From an uncultured Prevotellaceae bacterium (GTDB taxonomy: Bacteria > Bacteroidota > Bacteroidia > Bacteroidales > Bacteroidaceae), in NCBI GenBank assembly GCA_900315105.1, contig OMXX01000037.1, positions 1 through 39,664 of the forward strand: a DNA stretch of 39,664 bases. Direction: 5' to 3'. Each line of letters starts with the position of its first letter. Positions within the stretch are counted from its first letter, which is position 1. The position numbers and the translations under genes are program-made. The notes under the pieces are model-generated. The model did no database searches. It worked only from the letters and a program-made list of their open reading frames with translations, and was not told where the DNA came from. Positions 9,209 through 16,959 of the stretch are shown here, piece by piece.

Positions 9209-9922
9209 TCAGTTGAGCGTGTGCATACTGACATAGTCTGTCACAGAGTCCTTGTATGACTCGGAAATAGGGATATAGGTATCTCCGAAGACGAAACGAA
9301 GTCGGTCGATTGTCTGTACTTTCGACATGTGTACGATATACGAGCGATGCACACGCAGGAACTCCGGAGTTGGGAGATAGTCCTCAAGGGTTCGCATATT
9401 CATAAGGCACATTATTGGCTGTGAATTGTCTGCCAGGACAATACGCACATAGTCCTTTACGCCTTCGATATACAATATATCGTCAAGATTGACTCTGACA
9501 AGCTTATAGTCGCTCTTCACATAGATGAAACGGTCGGCAGCGTATGTTGTCTGCTTCTTGCTCTCTATGAAACGGCGTAATGCCTTATCCGCAGCCTTTA
9601 GGAAACTGTCGTAAGCAATAGGCTTGAGGAGATAGTCAACGGTATTGACCTTATAGCTGTCAATGGCATAGCGGTCGAATGCCGTAGTGAAAATGATAAG
9701 CGTCTCAGGAGGAAGTATGGTGGCAAACTCGAGACCGCTTAGCTCCGGCATCTGTATGTCGAGGAAAAGGAGGTCAACAGGTTCACTACGCAGATTGCGT
9801 ATAGCCTCTATAGCACTATTATAAACCCCAACGAGGTTGAGAAACGGAGTCTTACTGGCATATCCGGCCAGCATCTCTGCTGCCAGAGGCTCATCGTCGA
9901 TTATTGCACATTTGATTGTCAT
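9209..9922 (-). CDS. LytTR-family response regulator
   Basis: A 237-residue two-component regulator. The receiver domain (about 1-120) has the acidic pocket IIDDE at 8-11, the phospho-acceptor Asp55 in LLFLDIQMP, and the late Lys in DYLLKPIAYD. The C-terminal LytTR DNA-binding domain (about 135-235) carries IYVKSDYKLVRV and FLRVHRSYIVH, both typical. It lies downstream of the LytS-type kinase gene at 10099 in the same direction and probably forms a pair with it. Regulators of this class bind paired direct repeats near target promoters; candidate targets are the tolC promoter at 16384 and the divergent peptide promoter at 16563. Confidence 0.93.
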   Translation of the reverse strand: MTIKCAIIDDEPLAAEMLAGYASKTPFLNLVGVYNSAIEAIRNLRSEPVDLLFLDIQMPELSGLEFATILPPETLIIFTTAFDRYAIDSYKVNTVDYLLKPIAYDSFLKAADKALRRFIESKKQTTYAADRFIYVKSDYKLVRVNLDDILYIEGVKDYVRIVLADNSQPIMCLMNMRTLEDYLPTPEFLRVHRSYIVHMSKVQTIDRLRFVFGDTYIPISESYKDSVTDYVSMHTLN

Positions 9923-9944
9923 ATTTTTCTTTTTTATTATAATG

Positions 9945-10096
9945 TCGGATGTACTATTTTATTATTTACTAATTACTATTTATTTACTATTTGGTTTATG
10001 TACTATTTATCGTCAATCCCTAACCGAATGTTCAATAGTAAATTTTATAAAATAGTACATCAATAGTAAATCGTAAATCGTCAAATAGTAAATTAC
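9945..10096. repeat. AT-rich word palindrome between kinase and regulator genes
   Basis: The left half is packed with TACTATTT and TTTACTATTT. The right half holds the complements AATAGTAAA and AATAGTAC, several copies each, so the 150-base gap can fold on itself. Its iterated-word design resembles the larger palindromes at 6966-7843 with a different word. Confidence 0.55.
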
Positions 10097-10098
10097 AT

Positions 10099-11154
10099 TT
10101 ATTTCTTTAGCACTATCTCCGAATGATATAACCCATCGGATTCATTAATGCCGTGAGTCCAGGAGTACTTTCCCTGATAGATAGAGTTGAGACGTTGTTC
10201 CACCTGCTGAAGACCAATCCCGTGTCCGCTGCGGTCGTTGCTTGTCTTCGGGAAGTTGGTGTTCGTGATGTCGCACCTTATCTCGGTCTCCGTGGCAGCG
10301 AGCCTTATGAAGATGGAACTTGGCTCTGTGCTGCTTACGCCATGCTTGAAAGCGTTCTCGACGAGCGAGATGAAGAGTAGGGGAGCAACCTGTGATTTGT
10401 CATTCTCGGGAATCGATATCTCCACATCCACTTTCACATTTGACGCCATGCGAAGCTTCATCAAATCCACATAAGAACTTATGAACTTACACTCAGAGGA
10501 GAAATCCACCATTCCATGCTGGTTCTCATAGAGCATGTGTCGAAGCAACTGCGAGAGCTGTATAATAGCCTGCTGTGCCCTTTCAGAACTTATAGCCGTA
10601 AGCGCATAGATGTTGTTGAGGGTGTTGAGCAGGAAATGAGGTGAAATCTGCAAACGGAGTCCGTTAAGTTCGGCATCACGTCTTGCAACCTCGGCTTCCT
10701 GTCGCTCATGCTCAAGACGATGCGCATGTTTTGACATTCTGAGGCTATATGCTATGAGGACGACGAAAATCAGGTTGAGCGCATCGCGGATAAAGACAAG
10801 AAACAGGAATAGCCAACTGAAATCGGTTGAGTACTCAGGCGCATCCTCGTGTATCGGGAATCGGGGTGGTGGAGAAACCGTAAACTCGTATGCCCGAACG
10901 AGTGCAACGAGAACACAAACCACTACAATCAAGATCGCATTGATGGGTAATACCTTTAACTTGCTCTTCCCCTCAATATGTCTTGGAAGTATCCACAGAT
11001 AATTCAGGTAGAAAACAAGAAGCATCATGAACGGCATGCAACTATTGAATAGGTATCGTTTGATACTTATTTCCTCATAAGGCCCAATGAACATGAGCGG
11101 AATGAGTAGCCATACCAGTATGGCAATTGGATGGATTATTGTGGATATTTTCAT
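10099..11154 (-). CDS. LytS/AlgZ-type sensor histidine kinase
   Basis: A 351-residue kinase of the His_kinase (PF06580) class. Four hydrophobic segments lie in the first 140 residues (about 8-24, 38-56, 70-90 and 113-138), with only short loops outside. A helical linker follows (HAHRLEHERQEAEVARRDAELNG region), then the phospho-acceptor His173 in QISPHFLLNTLNNI. The ATPase N-box is LVENAFKHG, and GHGIGLQQVEQRL is the G-box. It is the fifth gene of the tolC-macA-ATPase-permease-kinase-regulator block. Lacking a large sensor domain, it may sense a membrane-proximal ligand such as a peptide or envelope stress (inference). Confidence 0.93.
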   Translation of the reverse strand: MKISTIIHPIAILVWLLIPLMFIGPYEEISIKRYLFNSCMPFMMLLVFYLNYLWILPRHIEGKSKLKVLPINAILIVVVCVLVALVRAYEFTVSPPPRFPIHEDAPEYSTDFSWLFLFLVFIRDALNLIFVVLIAYSLRMSKHAHRLEHERQEAEVARRDAELNGLRLQISPHFLLNTLNNIYALTAISSERAQQAIIQLSQLLRHMLYENQHGMVDFSSECKFISSYVDLMKLRMASNVKVDVEISIPENDKSQVAPLLFISLVENAFKHGVSSTEPSSIFIRLAATETEIRCDITNTNFPKTSNDRSGHGIGLQQVEQRLNSIYQGKYSWTHGINESDGLYHSEIVLKK

Positions 11155-11167
11155 AGATAAGAAATCT

Positions 11168-11322
11168 GCCCTTCACCTGCCCTGCGGGCATCCTCTCCCC
11201 AAGGGGCGAGGAAGAAGTTACCTTTGTTTGCGAAAGGCCTTGTTATTAATTATTGATTAAAAACGTAACTTCCCCCTCGCCCCTTGGGGAGAGGGTGTCA
11301 CAAAGTGACGGGTGAGGGGCTG
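11168..11322. repeat. 155-bp inverted-repeat element (family A, copy 1)
   Basis: Arms of about 60 bp: CTCTCCCCAAGGGGCGAGG with AAGTTAC on one side, and GTAACTT with CCTCGCCCCTTGGGGAGAGG on the other, joined by an AT-rich centre. Copy 2 at 13418-13570 is very similar. The element fills the whole gap between the permease and kinase genes and ends at the permease stop codon. Confidence 0.85.
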
Positions 11323-12549
11323 TTACTCATACCTTATAGCCTCGATAGGATCCATACGTGCAGCCTTTCTTGCAGGGAAGTATCCGAAGCCGATACCGAT
11401 GAGAGTACATACGATGAAGCTGACGGTGATACTCCAACCCGGAACGCTTGTCGGGAGATGGAACAGGAACGAGGCAAGTCCGGCAATGGTTTCTCCGAGG
11501 ATTATGCCGATAAGTCCTCCCGTCACCGATATTATTATGGACTCAATGAGGAACTGGTTGCTGATGTCGATGCCACGGGCACCAACTGACATTCTAAGAC
11601 CGATTTCCTTTGTACGCTCGGTTACGGATACAAGCATGATATTCATAATGCCGATGCCGGCTACGAGGAGCGAGAATGCCGCAGCCACTACGAGGATGAT
11701 AGTGACGGTATCCATAGTAGATGACATTGTTTCCATCATCTCCTGTTGTGAACGTATGGTAAAGTCTTCGGATTCACCAGAATCTTCCTTTATCTTATGT
11801 GTAGTACGAAGTATCTCTGTCAGTTCTTCAATTGCCTGATCTGTTACTTCTTCTGTAATGGCAGAGCAGTTGATTGTTGAGAAATACGTCTGGGCAGCGA
11901 TACGCTTCATAACCGTGGTGTAAGGAGCCACAATCACGTTATCCTGGTCCATACCCCAGCTGTTATATCCCTTAGCCTTCAGCACACCGCAAATACGGAA
12001 AGGTATGCTCTTGAAACGGATGGTCTTACCTACAGGATCAGCTCCGTTAGGGAAGAGGTCGTCAGCGATTGTCTTACCGATAAGGCATACCTTCGCACTC
12101 TTGTGTACATCGTCTTCTGTGAAAGGAACACCTTTCTCAACATCCCATTGCTTGATATCGAGATAGTCGAGCGACTCTCCGTAGATGGTGGCATTAGTGT
12201 TGTTCGCACCATAGATAGCCTGTCCGCTTGCCGTTACCTCTGGAGAAACGTAAGTGACATATTTCTTCTCGTTCATAATAGCCTCGTAGTCAGCAACCTT
12301 TAAGGTCTGCATGGATGAAGGGTCTTGTCTGACGCCTCCCATCATATCAGCACCCGGACGTATCATAATCACGTTGGTACCCATCTGTGAGATATTCTTA
12401 CGAATACTCTCTTTTGAGCCCTGACCGATAGCCATCATCACTATCACAGCAGCGACACCGATGATGATGCCGAGCATTGACAGGAACGAGCGGAATGCGT
12501 TGTTGGCTATGGCTCGAAGTGCAACTTTGAATAAGTTTATTATGCTCAT
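11323..12549 (-). CDS. MacB-type ABC transporter permease
   Basis: A 408-residue permease. One N-terminal helix (about 20-43, in a segment with LGIIIGVAAVIVMMAIGQG) is followed by a periplasmic MacB_PCD domain (about 45-270). Three FtsX helices lie at about 285-310, 335-360 and 370-392. ERTKEIGLRMSVGA is the FtsX coupling motif. The protein ends in the usual ARMDPIEAIRYE. MacB is often one polypeptide with its ATPase, but here the ATPase is the separate gene at 12631. The complex would use MacA and TolC from the same operon to pump a substrate (drug, lipid or peptide) from the periplasm out of the cell. Confidence 0.92.
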   Translation of the reverse strand: MSIINLFKVALRAIANNAFRSFLSMLGIIIGVAAVIVMMAIGQGSKESIRKNISQMGTNVIMIRPGADMMGGVRQDPSSMQTLKVADYEAIMNEKKYVTYVSPEVTASGQAIYGANNTNATIYGESLDYLDIKQWDVEKGVPFTEDDVHKSAKVCLIGKTIADDLFPNGADPVGKTIRFKSIPFRICGVLKAKGYNSWGMDQDNVIVAPYTTVMKRIAAQTYFSTINCSAITEEVTDQAIEELTEILRTTHKIKEDSGESEDFTIRSQQEMMETMSSTMDTVTIILVVAAAFSLLVAGIGIMNIMLVSVTERTKEIGLRMSVGARGIDISNQFLIESIIISVTGGLIGIILGETIAGLASFLFHLPTSVPGWSITVSFIVCTLIGIGFGYFPARKAARMDPIEAIRYE

Positions 12550-12630
12550 TTTTTTTGAGTTTAAAGTTTGGAGATTAGTGTTTGGTGATTAGAGTTTAGA
12601 GAAACTCAATTTTTTCACTCTTCACTTACA

Positions 12631-13401
12631 TTAATCGTCTTGCGGTTTTGGCAATTTATCCAGAGCCTCTTGTGCGGAGAGGATGTTGGTGTTGATTACA
12701 TCCTCACGGATCTTGCCGTCGCGCAACATGATATTGCGGCTGGAGTATTGTGCAATCTCCGGGTTGTGAGTTACGAAGATGATGGTACGTCCCTCTGCAT
12801 GAAGCTTCTGGAACAGCACGAGCATCTCAAAGGATGTGCGGGTATCAAGATTACCCGTTGCCTCGTCGGCAAGGATGACCGCAGGATTGTTTACCAATGC
12901 ACGTGCAATAGCCACACGCTGCATCTGTCCGCCAGACATCTGGTTGGACTTGTGCATGAGACGGTCTCCAAGTCCTACTCTTTCAAGTGCCTCTATCGCA
13001 GCCTTGCGACGCTCAGAGGATGAAAAGTTCCTGTTATACATAAGAGGCAGTTCCACATTCTCCACAGCCGTTGTCTTGGCGAGGAGGTTGTAGTTCTGGA
13101 ACACGAATCCGATCTTACGGTTTCTCAGCACGGCACGTTGGCGACGTTTCATTGTACGGACGCTCACACCATCGAGGTAGTATTCACCAGATGTGGGAGT
13201 GTCAAGACAGCCCAACTGGTTGAGCAGGGTTGACTTACCTGATCCAGAGGTACCCATGATGGTGACAAACTCACCCTCGTATATCTTGAATGATATTCCA
13301 CGGAGCGCATGTACGGTCTCTGAACCAACGATGAAGTCACGCCTCACGTTATCCAGTTCAATGACCACACGACGCTCTTGAGTATCTGATTTATTTTCCA
13401 T
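12631..13401 (-). CDS. MacB/LolD-type ABC transporter ATP-binding protein
   Basis: A 256-residue ATPase with Walker [10 protein letters not shown] at about 51-59, Q-loop VFQNYNLL, signature [15 protein letters not shown], Walker B VILADEAT, and H-loop THNPEIA. The C-terminal tail (from about 230) is charged and specific. It pairs with the permease 81 nt downstream and the MacA adaptor upstream. The downstream gap carries short ATTAG/GTTTAGAG low-complexity words, while the upstream gap to macA holds a family A repeat. Confidence 0.93.
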   Translation of the reverse strand: MENKSDTQERRVVIELDNVRRDFIVGSETVHALRGISFKIYEGEFVTIMGTSGSGKSTLLNQLGCLDTPTSGEYYLDGVSVRTMKRRQRAVLRNRKIGFVFQNYNLLAKTTAVENVELPLMYNRNFSSSERRKAAIEALERVGLGDRLMHKSNQMSGGQMQRVAIARALVNNPAVILADEATGNLDTRTSFEMLVLFQKLHAEGRTIIFVTHNPEIAQYSSRNIMLRDGKIREDVINTNILSAQEALDKLPKPQDD

Positions 13402-13417
13402 AAAAATTATAATTGCA

Positions 13418-13570
13418 GCCCCTCACCTGCCTTGCAGGCATCCTCTCCCCAAGGGGCGAGGAAGAAGTTACCTTTATTTGCGAAAGGGCTTATTCTTATT
13501 TATTAAGTGAAAATACTAACATCCCCTCGCCCCTTGGGGAGAGGGTGCCCGTAGGGCGGGTGAGGGGCTG
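13418..13570. repeat. 153-bp inverted-repeat element (family A, copy 2)
   Basis: Second copy of the element at 11168-11322 and in the same orientation. It shares CTCTCCCCAAGGGGCGAGG, AAGAAGTTACCTTT and TTTGCGAAAGG, and the closing arm CCTCGCCCCTTGGGGAGAGG. It fills the gap between macA and the ATPase gene, ending 2 nt from the macA stop. Confidence 0.85.
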
Positions 13571-13572
13571 TA

Positions 13573-14763
13573 TTACTTACTTGCTGCTTGTCCTTGTCCA
13601 TTTCTTCTTCCTGGAGGGCCTGGCATGAACGGATTGCTGTTGCCCTGTCCGCCTGGCATCATCATAGGCATACCAGAAGAGAAGCCTGTGAGAACCTCTT
13701 TACCTGCGCTGATACCTTCCGTAATCTCGGTAAGAGCACCATTGCTGACGCCTGTCTTTACAGGGATAGCCTTCAGGTTCTTACCATCCTTCACCCAAAC
13801 CTTTGTCTTTGAGTCGCAGTCGATGATCTTACCTTCTGGTTCAAGCATTGTCTCAAGAGGAGCGAAACGAAGGGCCGCAACAGGAGCTGCGAGTACGTTC
13901 TGTTTCTCCTGAGTGACGATTGTCACATTGGCTGTAAGTCCAGGCTTGAGCTTGAGATCAGAGTTTGGAGCTGAGATAACTACCTCGTAAGTCACAACGT
14001 TATTAGTTGTTGTAGCTGACTGGCGAACCTGTGTTACCTTTCCCTCGAATACATCGTCTGGGTATGCGTCAACGGTGAATGTAACGCGGGCACCCTGTTT
14101 TACGTCTGCGATGTCGGCCTCGTCAACGTCTGCTACAACCTGCATATTGGTGAGGTCCTGTGCAATAGTGAAAAGCTCAGGGGTATTGAAGCTTGCTGCC
14201 ACGGTCTGTCCCTCTTCTACAGCCTTACTGAGCACTACGCCGTCAATAGGTGATGTGATAGTTGCATAGCTGAGGTTTGTCTCTGCCTTTCGTACGCTTT
14301 CCTTTGCTGTTGTCACGCTTTCCTGAGCCTGAAGATATGAGAGCTTTGCATTTTCGAAGTCGTCGGCAGATACAAGTCCCTTGTCATAGAGCTTCTGATA
14401 GCGCTCAAAGTTCGTCTTCTGATAAGCGAACTTGCTCTCTGCAGAAGAAAGGTTTGCCTTCTGGGTAGAAAGCTCGGATATAAGGTTTGTCTTATCAAGT
14501 TCTGCAATTACCTGTCCTTTCTTAACGACGCTATTATAGTCAACATACAGACGGCTGACGATACCACTTACCTGAGTACCTACGGTGACACTTGTTACCG
14601 GTTCTATTGTACCTGTCGCTGTGACGCTGCTTGATATAGTGGTGTTTACGATTGTAGCTGTTTCAAAACTTACCTTTCTCTCTTTTTTTCCAGAGAAGAA
14701 AAATCCAGCCAATGCAACCACAGCCACAGCAGCTACACCACCGATGATAACTTTCTTGTTCAT
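13573..14763 (-). CDS. MacA-type periplasmic adaptor (membrane fusion protein)
   Basis: A 396-residue HlyD/RND-type adaptor. The N-terminal helix (about 5-24, VIIGGVAAVAVVALAGFFFSG) anchors it in the inner membrane. Biotinyl-lipoyl halves flank a coiled-coil hairpin at about 95-165 (NLISELSTQKANLSSAESK, then VTTAKESVRKAETNLSY). Beta-barrel and membrane-proximal domains follow. The C-terminal tail is Gly/Pro/Met-rich (SSGMPMMMPGGQG and PGPPGRRNGQ), as in many Bacteroidetes adaptors. It connects the ABC pair encoded downstream with the TolC encoded upstream. It ends next to a family A repeat. Confidence 0.94.
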   Translation of the reverse strand: MNKKVIIGGVAAVAVVALAGFFFSGKKERKVSFETATIVNTTISSSVTATGTIEPVTSVTVGTQVSGIVSRLYVDYNSVVKKGQVIAELDKTNLISELSTQKANLSSAESKFAYQKTNFERYQKLYDKGLVSADDFENAKLSYLQAQESVTTAKESVRKAETNLSYATITSPIDGVVLSKAVEEGQTVAASFNTPELFTIAQDLTNMQVVADVDEADIADVKQGARVTFTVDAYPDDVFEGKVTQVRQSATTTNNVVTYEVVISAPNSDLKLKPGLTANVTIVTQEKQNVLAAPVAALRFAPLETMLEPEGKIIDCDSKTKVWVKDGKNLKAIPVKTGVSNGALTEITEGISAGKEVLTGFSSGMPMMMPGGQGNSNPFMPGPPGRRNGQGQAASK

Positions 14764-14780
14764 AGTTTAAAAGCCTAACC

Positions 14781-14912
14781 AAGCCTTCCCAAAGGGAAGG
14801 ATGTTTTATACACTCTATCGCTTAAAGAAAGCTTGGCTATTATTTTTATAATTGTTTTTAATGTTTATCTTACTATATCGCATCCCTCCCTTTGGGAGGG
14901 CCTGGGTGGGCT
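14781..14912. repeat. GC-rich repeat pair between tolC and macA (family B)
   Basis: GCCTTCCCAAAGGGAAGGATG at one end and CCCTCCCTTTGGGAGGG with CCTGGGTGGGCT at the other, separated by AT-rich sequence. The right arm runs into the tolC stop codon (CTA at 14911-14913). Confidence 0.65.
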
Positions 14913-16236
14913 ATCTTTGATAGAATTCCAACATCCTGATGTTCAGGATTGTCATATACTTGCTCTGAAGCTCACTCTGCTGTGCAGACAGAAGACGTGA
15001 CTTTCCATCCTGAAGTTCTACGATATTCTTAAGTCCGAGGCGGAACTGCTCGCTGAGAAGCTCATAGCTTGTCTGTGCGCTCTCTGTGCTGACTTTCGCA
15101 GCCTTGTATTGCTGCTGGTTGTTCTCTGCCTGAATCCAGTAGTTTTCAAGAGTGCTATATAAAGAGGTCTGCTTGTCCTGAAGGTCGAGCAAAGCCTGCT
15201 GACGGCTTATCTCAGCCTTGTTTACGGCTGTCTTCTTCTGACGCTGATCCACAATAGGAACGCTGAGACTGACACCGCCACCTAAAGCGAAGTTCTGCTT
15301 TGACTGGTCACCCCATCCCATATCGCTCATAGAGGATGTACTTGTACTTGCACTTGCATTTACACCGATGGTAGGGAGCGACTGTGCATTGGCAATCTTT
15401 TTGCTTATCTCGGATGACTCAATCTGCAATTGCAAACTTTTGAACTCTGGACGATTGGCAAGAGCCTTTTCGTATACGCGTTGCAATGACGGAATCTGAG
15501 CCATTGCCAATGCGTCTGTAGCATCCAGACCGCTTATCTCGAAAGGTTCGGTAGATGTAATCTGCAAGAGCTGTTTCAACTGTCGCTTGTAATTACGTGC
15601 CTGACTCTCTGCTGATACTACGTTGTATTCGTCTTGAGCACGCTGTGCGGTAAGCTGCATGAGGTCAGCCTTACTCATCTTGCCAATCTCGACCATATCC
15701 TTTCCGCGGTTCTCGTTTGTCTTAGAGAACTCCAGAGTGGCCTTCTGAACTTTTATATTCTCCTCAGTATATGCTATCTGCACGTAGAGCTGTGCTATCT
15801 GTTCCTCAATACTACGTGCTGTAGTGGTTGAATCAACAGCTTGCTGTTCAAGGGTGATTTCGTTGAGCTTTACCTGATTGTGGTTTCTGTTACCATTCCA
15901 AACGGTCCAGTTGCCATTAAGACTGTATGAGCCGTTGTAATAGACTTTATCCACACCTGCCATAGCTCGTCCGTCAACCACGGTTGACATACCAGCCGTA
16001 GGCCAGGGACGATAATTTAAATTCTGGCTCGTTGAGAAATTAAGGGACGGCAACAACTGCGCCTTTGACGACTGTAAGTCCTCGTTGGTTGACATACGCT
16101 GAAGAGAGGATTTCTTTAGCGATATGTTGTTCGCCATGGCATAGTCAATACATTCCTGCATCGTCCATTTCTTCTGCGCAAAGGTCGGAATCGACGAAAT
16201 GAGCAATGCTGCCAATAAATAATTCTTTACGTTCAT
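14911..16236 (-). CDS. TolC-family outer membrane efflux protein
   Basis: A 441-residue outer membrane factor, first gene of the efflux operon. The signal peptide ends near PTFAQ (residue 21), followed by the conserved WTMQECIDYAMANN. Two repeats of long helical hairpins and beta strands fill the rest (about 25-225 and 230-440), as in the OEP family. It would form the trimeric exit duct for the MacA/ATPase/permease complex. A consensus promoter lies at 16384-16414, giving a leader of about 140 nt with a small hairpin at 16276-16306. Confidence 0.93.
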   Translation of the reverse strand: MNVKNYLLAALLISSIPTFAQKKWTMQECIDYAMANNISLKKSSLQRMSTNEDLQSSKAQLLPSLNFSTSQNLNYRPWPTAGMSTVVDGRAMAGVDKVYYNGSYSLNGNWTVWNGNRNHNQVKLNEITLEQQAVDSTTTARSIEEQIAQLYVQIAYTEENIKVQKATLEFSKTNENRGKDMVEIGKMSKADLMQLTAQRAQDEYNVVSAESQARNYKRQLKQLLQITSTEPFEISGLDATDALAMAQIPSLQRVYEKALANRPEFKSLQLQIESSEISKKIANAQSLPTIGVNASASTSTSSMSDMGWGDQSKQNFALGGGVSLSVPIVDQRQKKTAVNKAEISRQQALLDLQDKQTSLYSTLENYWIQAENNQQQYKAAKVSTESAQTSYELLSEQFRLGLKNIVELQDGKSRLLSAQQSELQSKYMTILNIRMLEFYQR

Positions 16237-16275
16237 TTGTTATTTGATTTAATATTTGCCTAATGTCAGACTGGT

Positions 16276-16306
16276 GGCTAAAGTCTTTTGCCATTCGTAT
16301 TTAGCC
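16276..16306 (-). other. leader hairpin upstream of tolC
   Basis: GGCTAAA (16276-16282) pairs with TTTAGCC (16300-16306) in the untranslated leader of the tolC operon. No T-run follows. Its role is unknown. Confidence 0.35.
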
Positions 16307-16383
16307 TTTGGACTCATTACCATTGAAAAAGTTTAATCGATGTATTATCCGCGTTTCATAGAGATGATGTTGGAAATCATGGG

Positions 16384-16414
16384 CAAAAATAAATAATTTC
16401 GTCGTAAATCCAAA
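16384..16414 (-). promoter_or_regulatory. tolC-operon promoter
   Basis: On the minus strand, TTTG (complement of CAAA 16411-16414), 19 bp, then TATTTTTG (complement of 16384-16391): a full match to the Bacteroidetes consensus. It stands back to back with the peptide promoter at 16563-16594, with about 150 bp between them available for a shared regulator. Confidence 0.75.
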
Positions 16415-16562
16415 ATACTTAATCAATTTTTATCGACATAATATATCTATTTGGCTATCCAACATGAATTTTTATGAAATATTAAGAAAACAGTATCGAT
16501 ATAATTGTACTCACATCGACAAATATATAGTGTGTAAAAAAATCTTAAAAAGTGGATAAATA

Positions 16563-16594
16563 TTTGTGAATTTCCGAAATTATGACTACTTTTG
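16563..16594 (+). promoter_or_regulatory. promoter of the small peptide gene
   Basis: TTTG at 16563-16566, 20 bp, then TACTTTTG at 16587-16594: a full match to the Bacteroidetes consensus. The start of transcription would fall near 16602, about 45 nt ahead of the peptide ATG. Confidence 0.8.
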
Positions 16595-16646
16595 CAGTGG
16601 ATTTAAAATAGAATTTTACACTTATAATACTTAATGCTTAAAGACT

Positions 16647-16799
16647 ATGCAGAACCTACAGAAAAACAATGGGGTGGTGACTACTTCTCAGTTTACCATC
16701 GACAGTAAGAACAAGATGAAAGACAATATGACTGTCACTGGTTTATCCTATGGATGTGTTGTTATATCTTGTATTGGATCAGAGTTCTGGACGGACTAA
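16647..16799 (+). CDS. 50-residue peptide gene divergent from the efflux/two-component operon
   Basis: Too short for many gene finders but well framed by a consensus promoter 53 nt upstream and a perfect terminator 18 nt downstream. The product begins MQNLQKNNGVVTTSQF. It has a Lys/Asp/Asn-rich middle (DSKNKMKDNM) and a neutral, hydrophobic end, GLSYGCVVISCIGSEFWTD, with two Cys spaced C-x4-C. It has no Sec signal peptide and no double-Gly leader. The layout, polar N-terminal half and compact Cys-containing end, resembles a leader-core precursor. I recognise no family. Its neighbour across the divergent promoter region is a TolC-MacA-ABC exporter with its own kinase and regulator, so an exported signal or bacteriocin-like peptide is a reasonable guess, not a proven one. 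Confidence 0.7.
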   Translation: MQNLQKNNGVVTTSQFTIDSKNKMKDNMTVTGLSYGCVVISCIGSEFWTD

Positions 16800-16817
16800 A
16801 AACCTAAGTTAACAACA

Positions 16818-16861
16818 AACAAGAGCGGTATCACTAAGAGGTGATACCGCTCTTGTTTTGT
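16818..16861 (+). terminator. strong terminator of the peptide gene
   Basis: AACAAGAGCGGTATCAC (16818-16834) pairs perfectly over 17 bp with 16841-16857, with a 6-nt loop and TTTT run-out. The stem is unusually long for such a small gene. It may also stop transcripts from the minus-strand hydrolase at 16960. Confidence 0.92.
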
Positions 16862-16873
16862 ATCTCCTGCGAC

Positions 16874-16958
16874 CCTCTCCTTCTCCCCCCAGGGGGGAGT
16901 GTTTTATATACTAATACTATCTAAAGACTCCCTCCCTTGGGGAGGGATGGGGTGGGTC
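16874..16958. repeat. GC-rich repeat pair (family B)
   Basis: CTCTCCTTCTCCCCCCAGGG at 16875 and ACTCCCTCCCTTGGGGAGGG near 16928, joined by TATACTAATACTATCTAAAG. The right arm ends about 2 nt from the stop codon of the hydrolase gene. The segment ATACTATCTAAA before the right arm recurs at the 3' end of thiE. Confidence 0.7.
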
Positions 16959-16959
16959 T

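Noticed and set aside
11168..13570. Possible insertion sequence from the paired 155-bp elements
   Set aside because: The sequence between them is the intact permease and ATPase genes of the operon; no transposase is present anywhere in the window.
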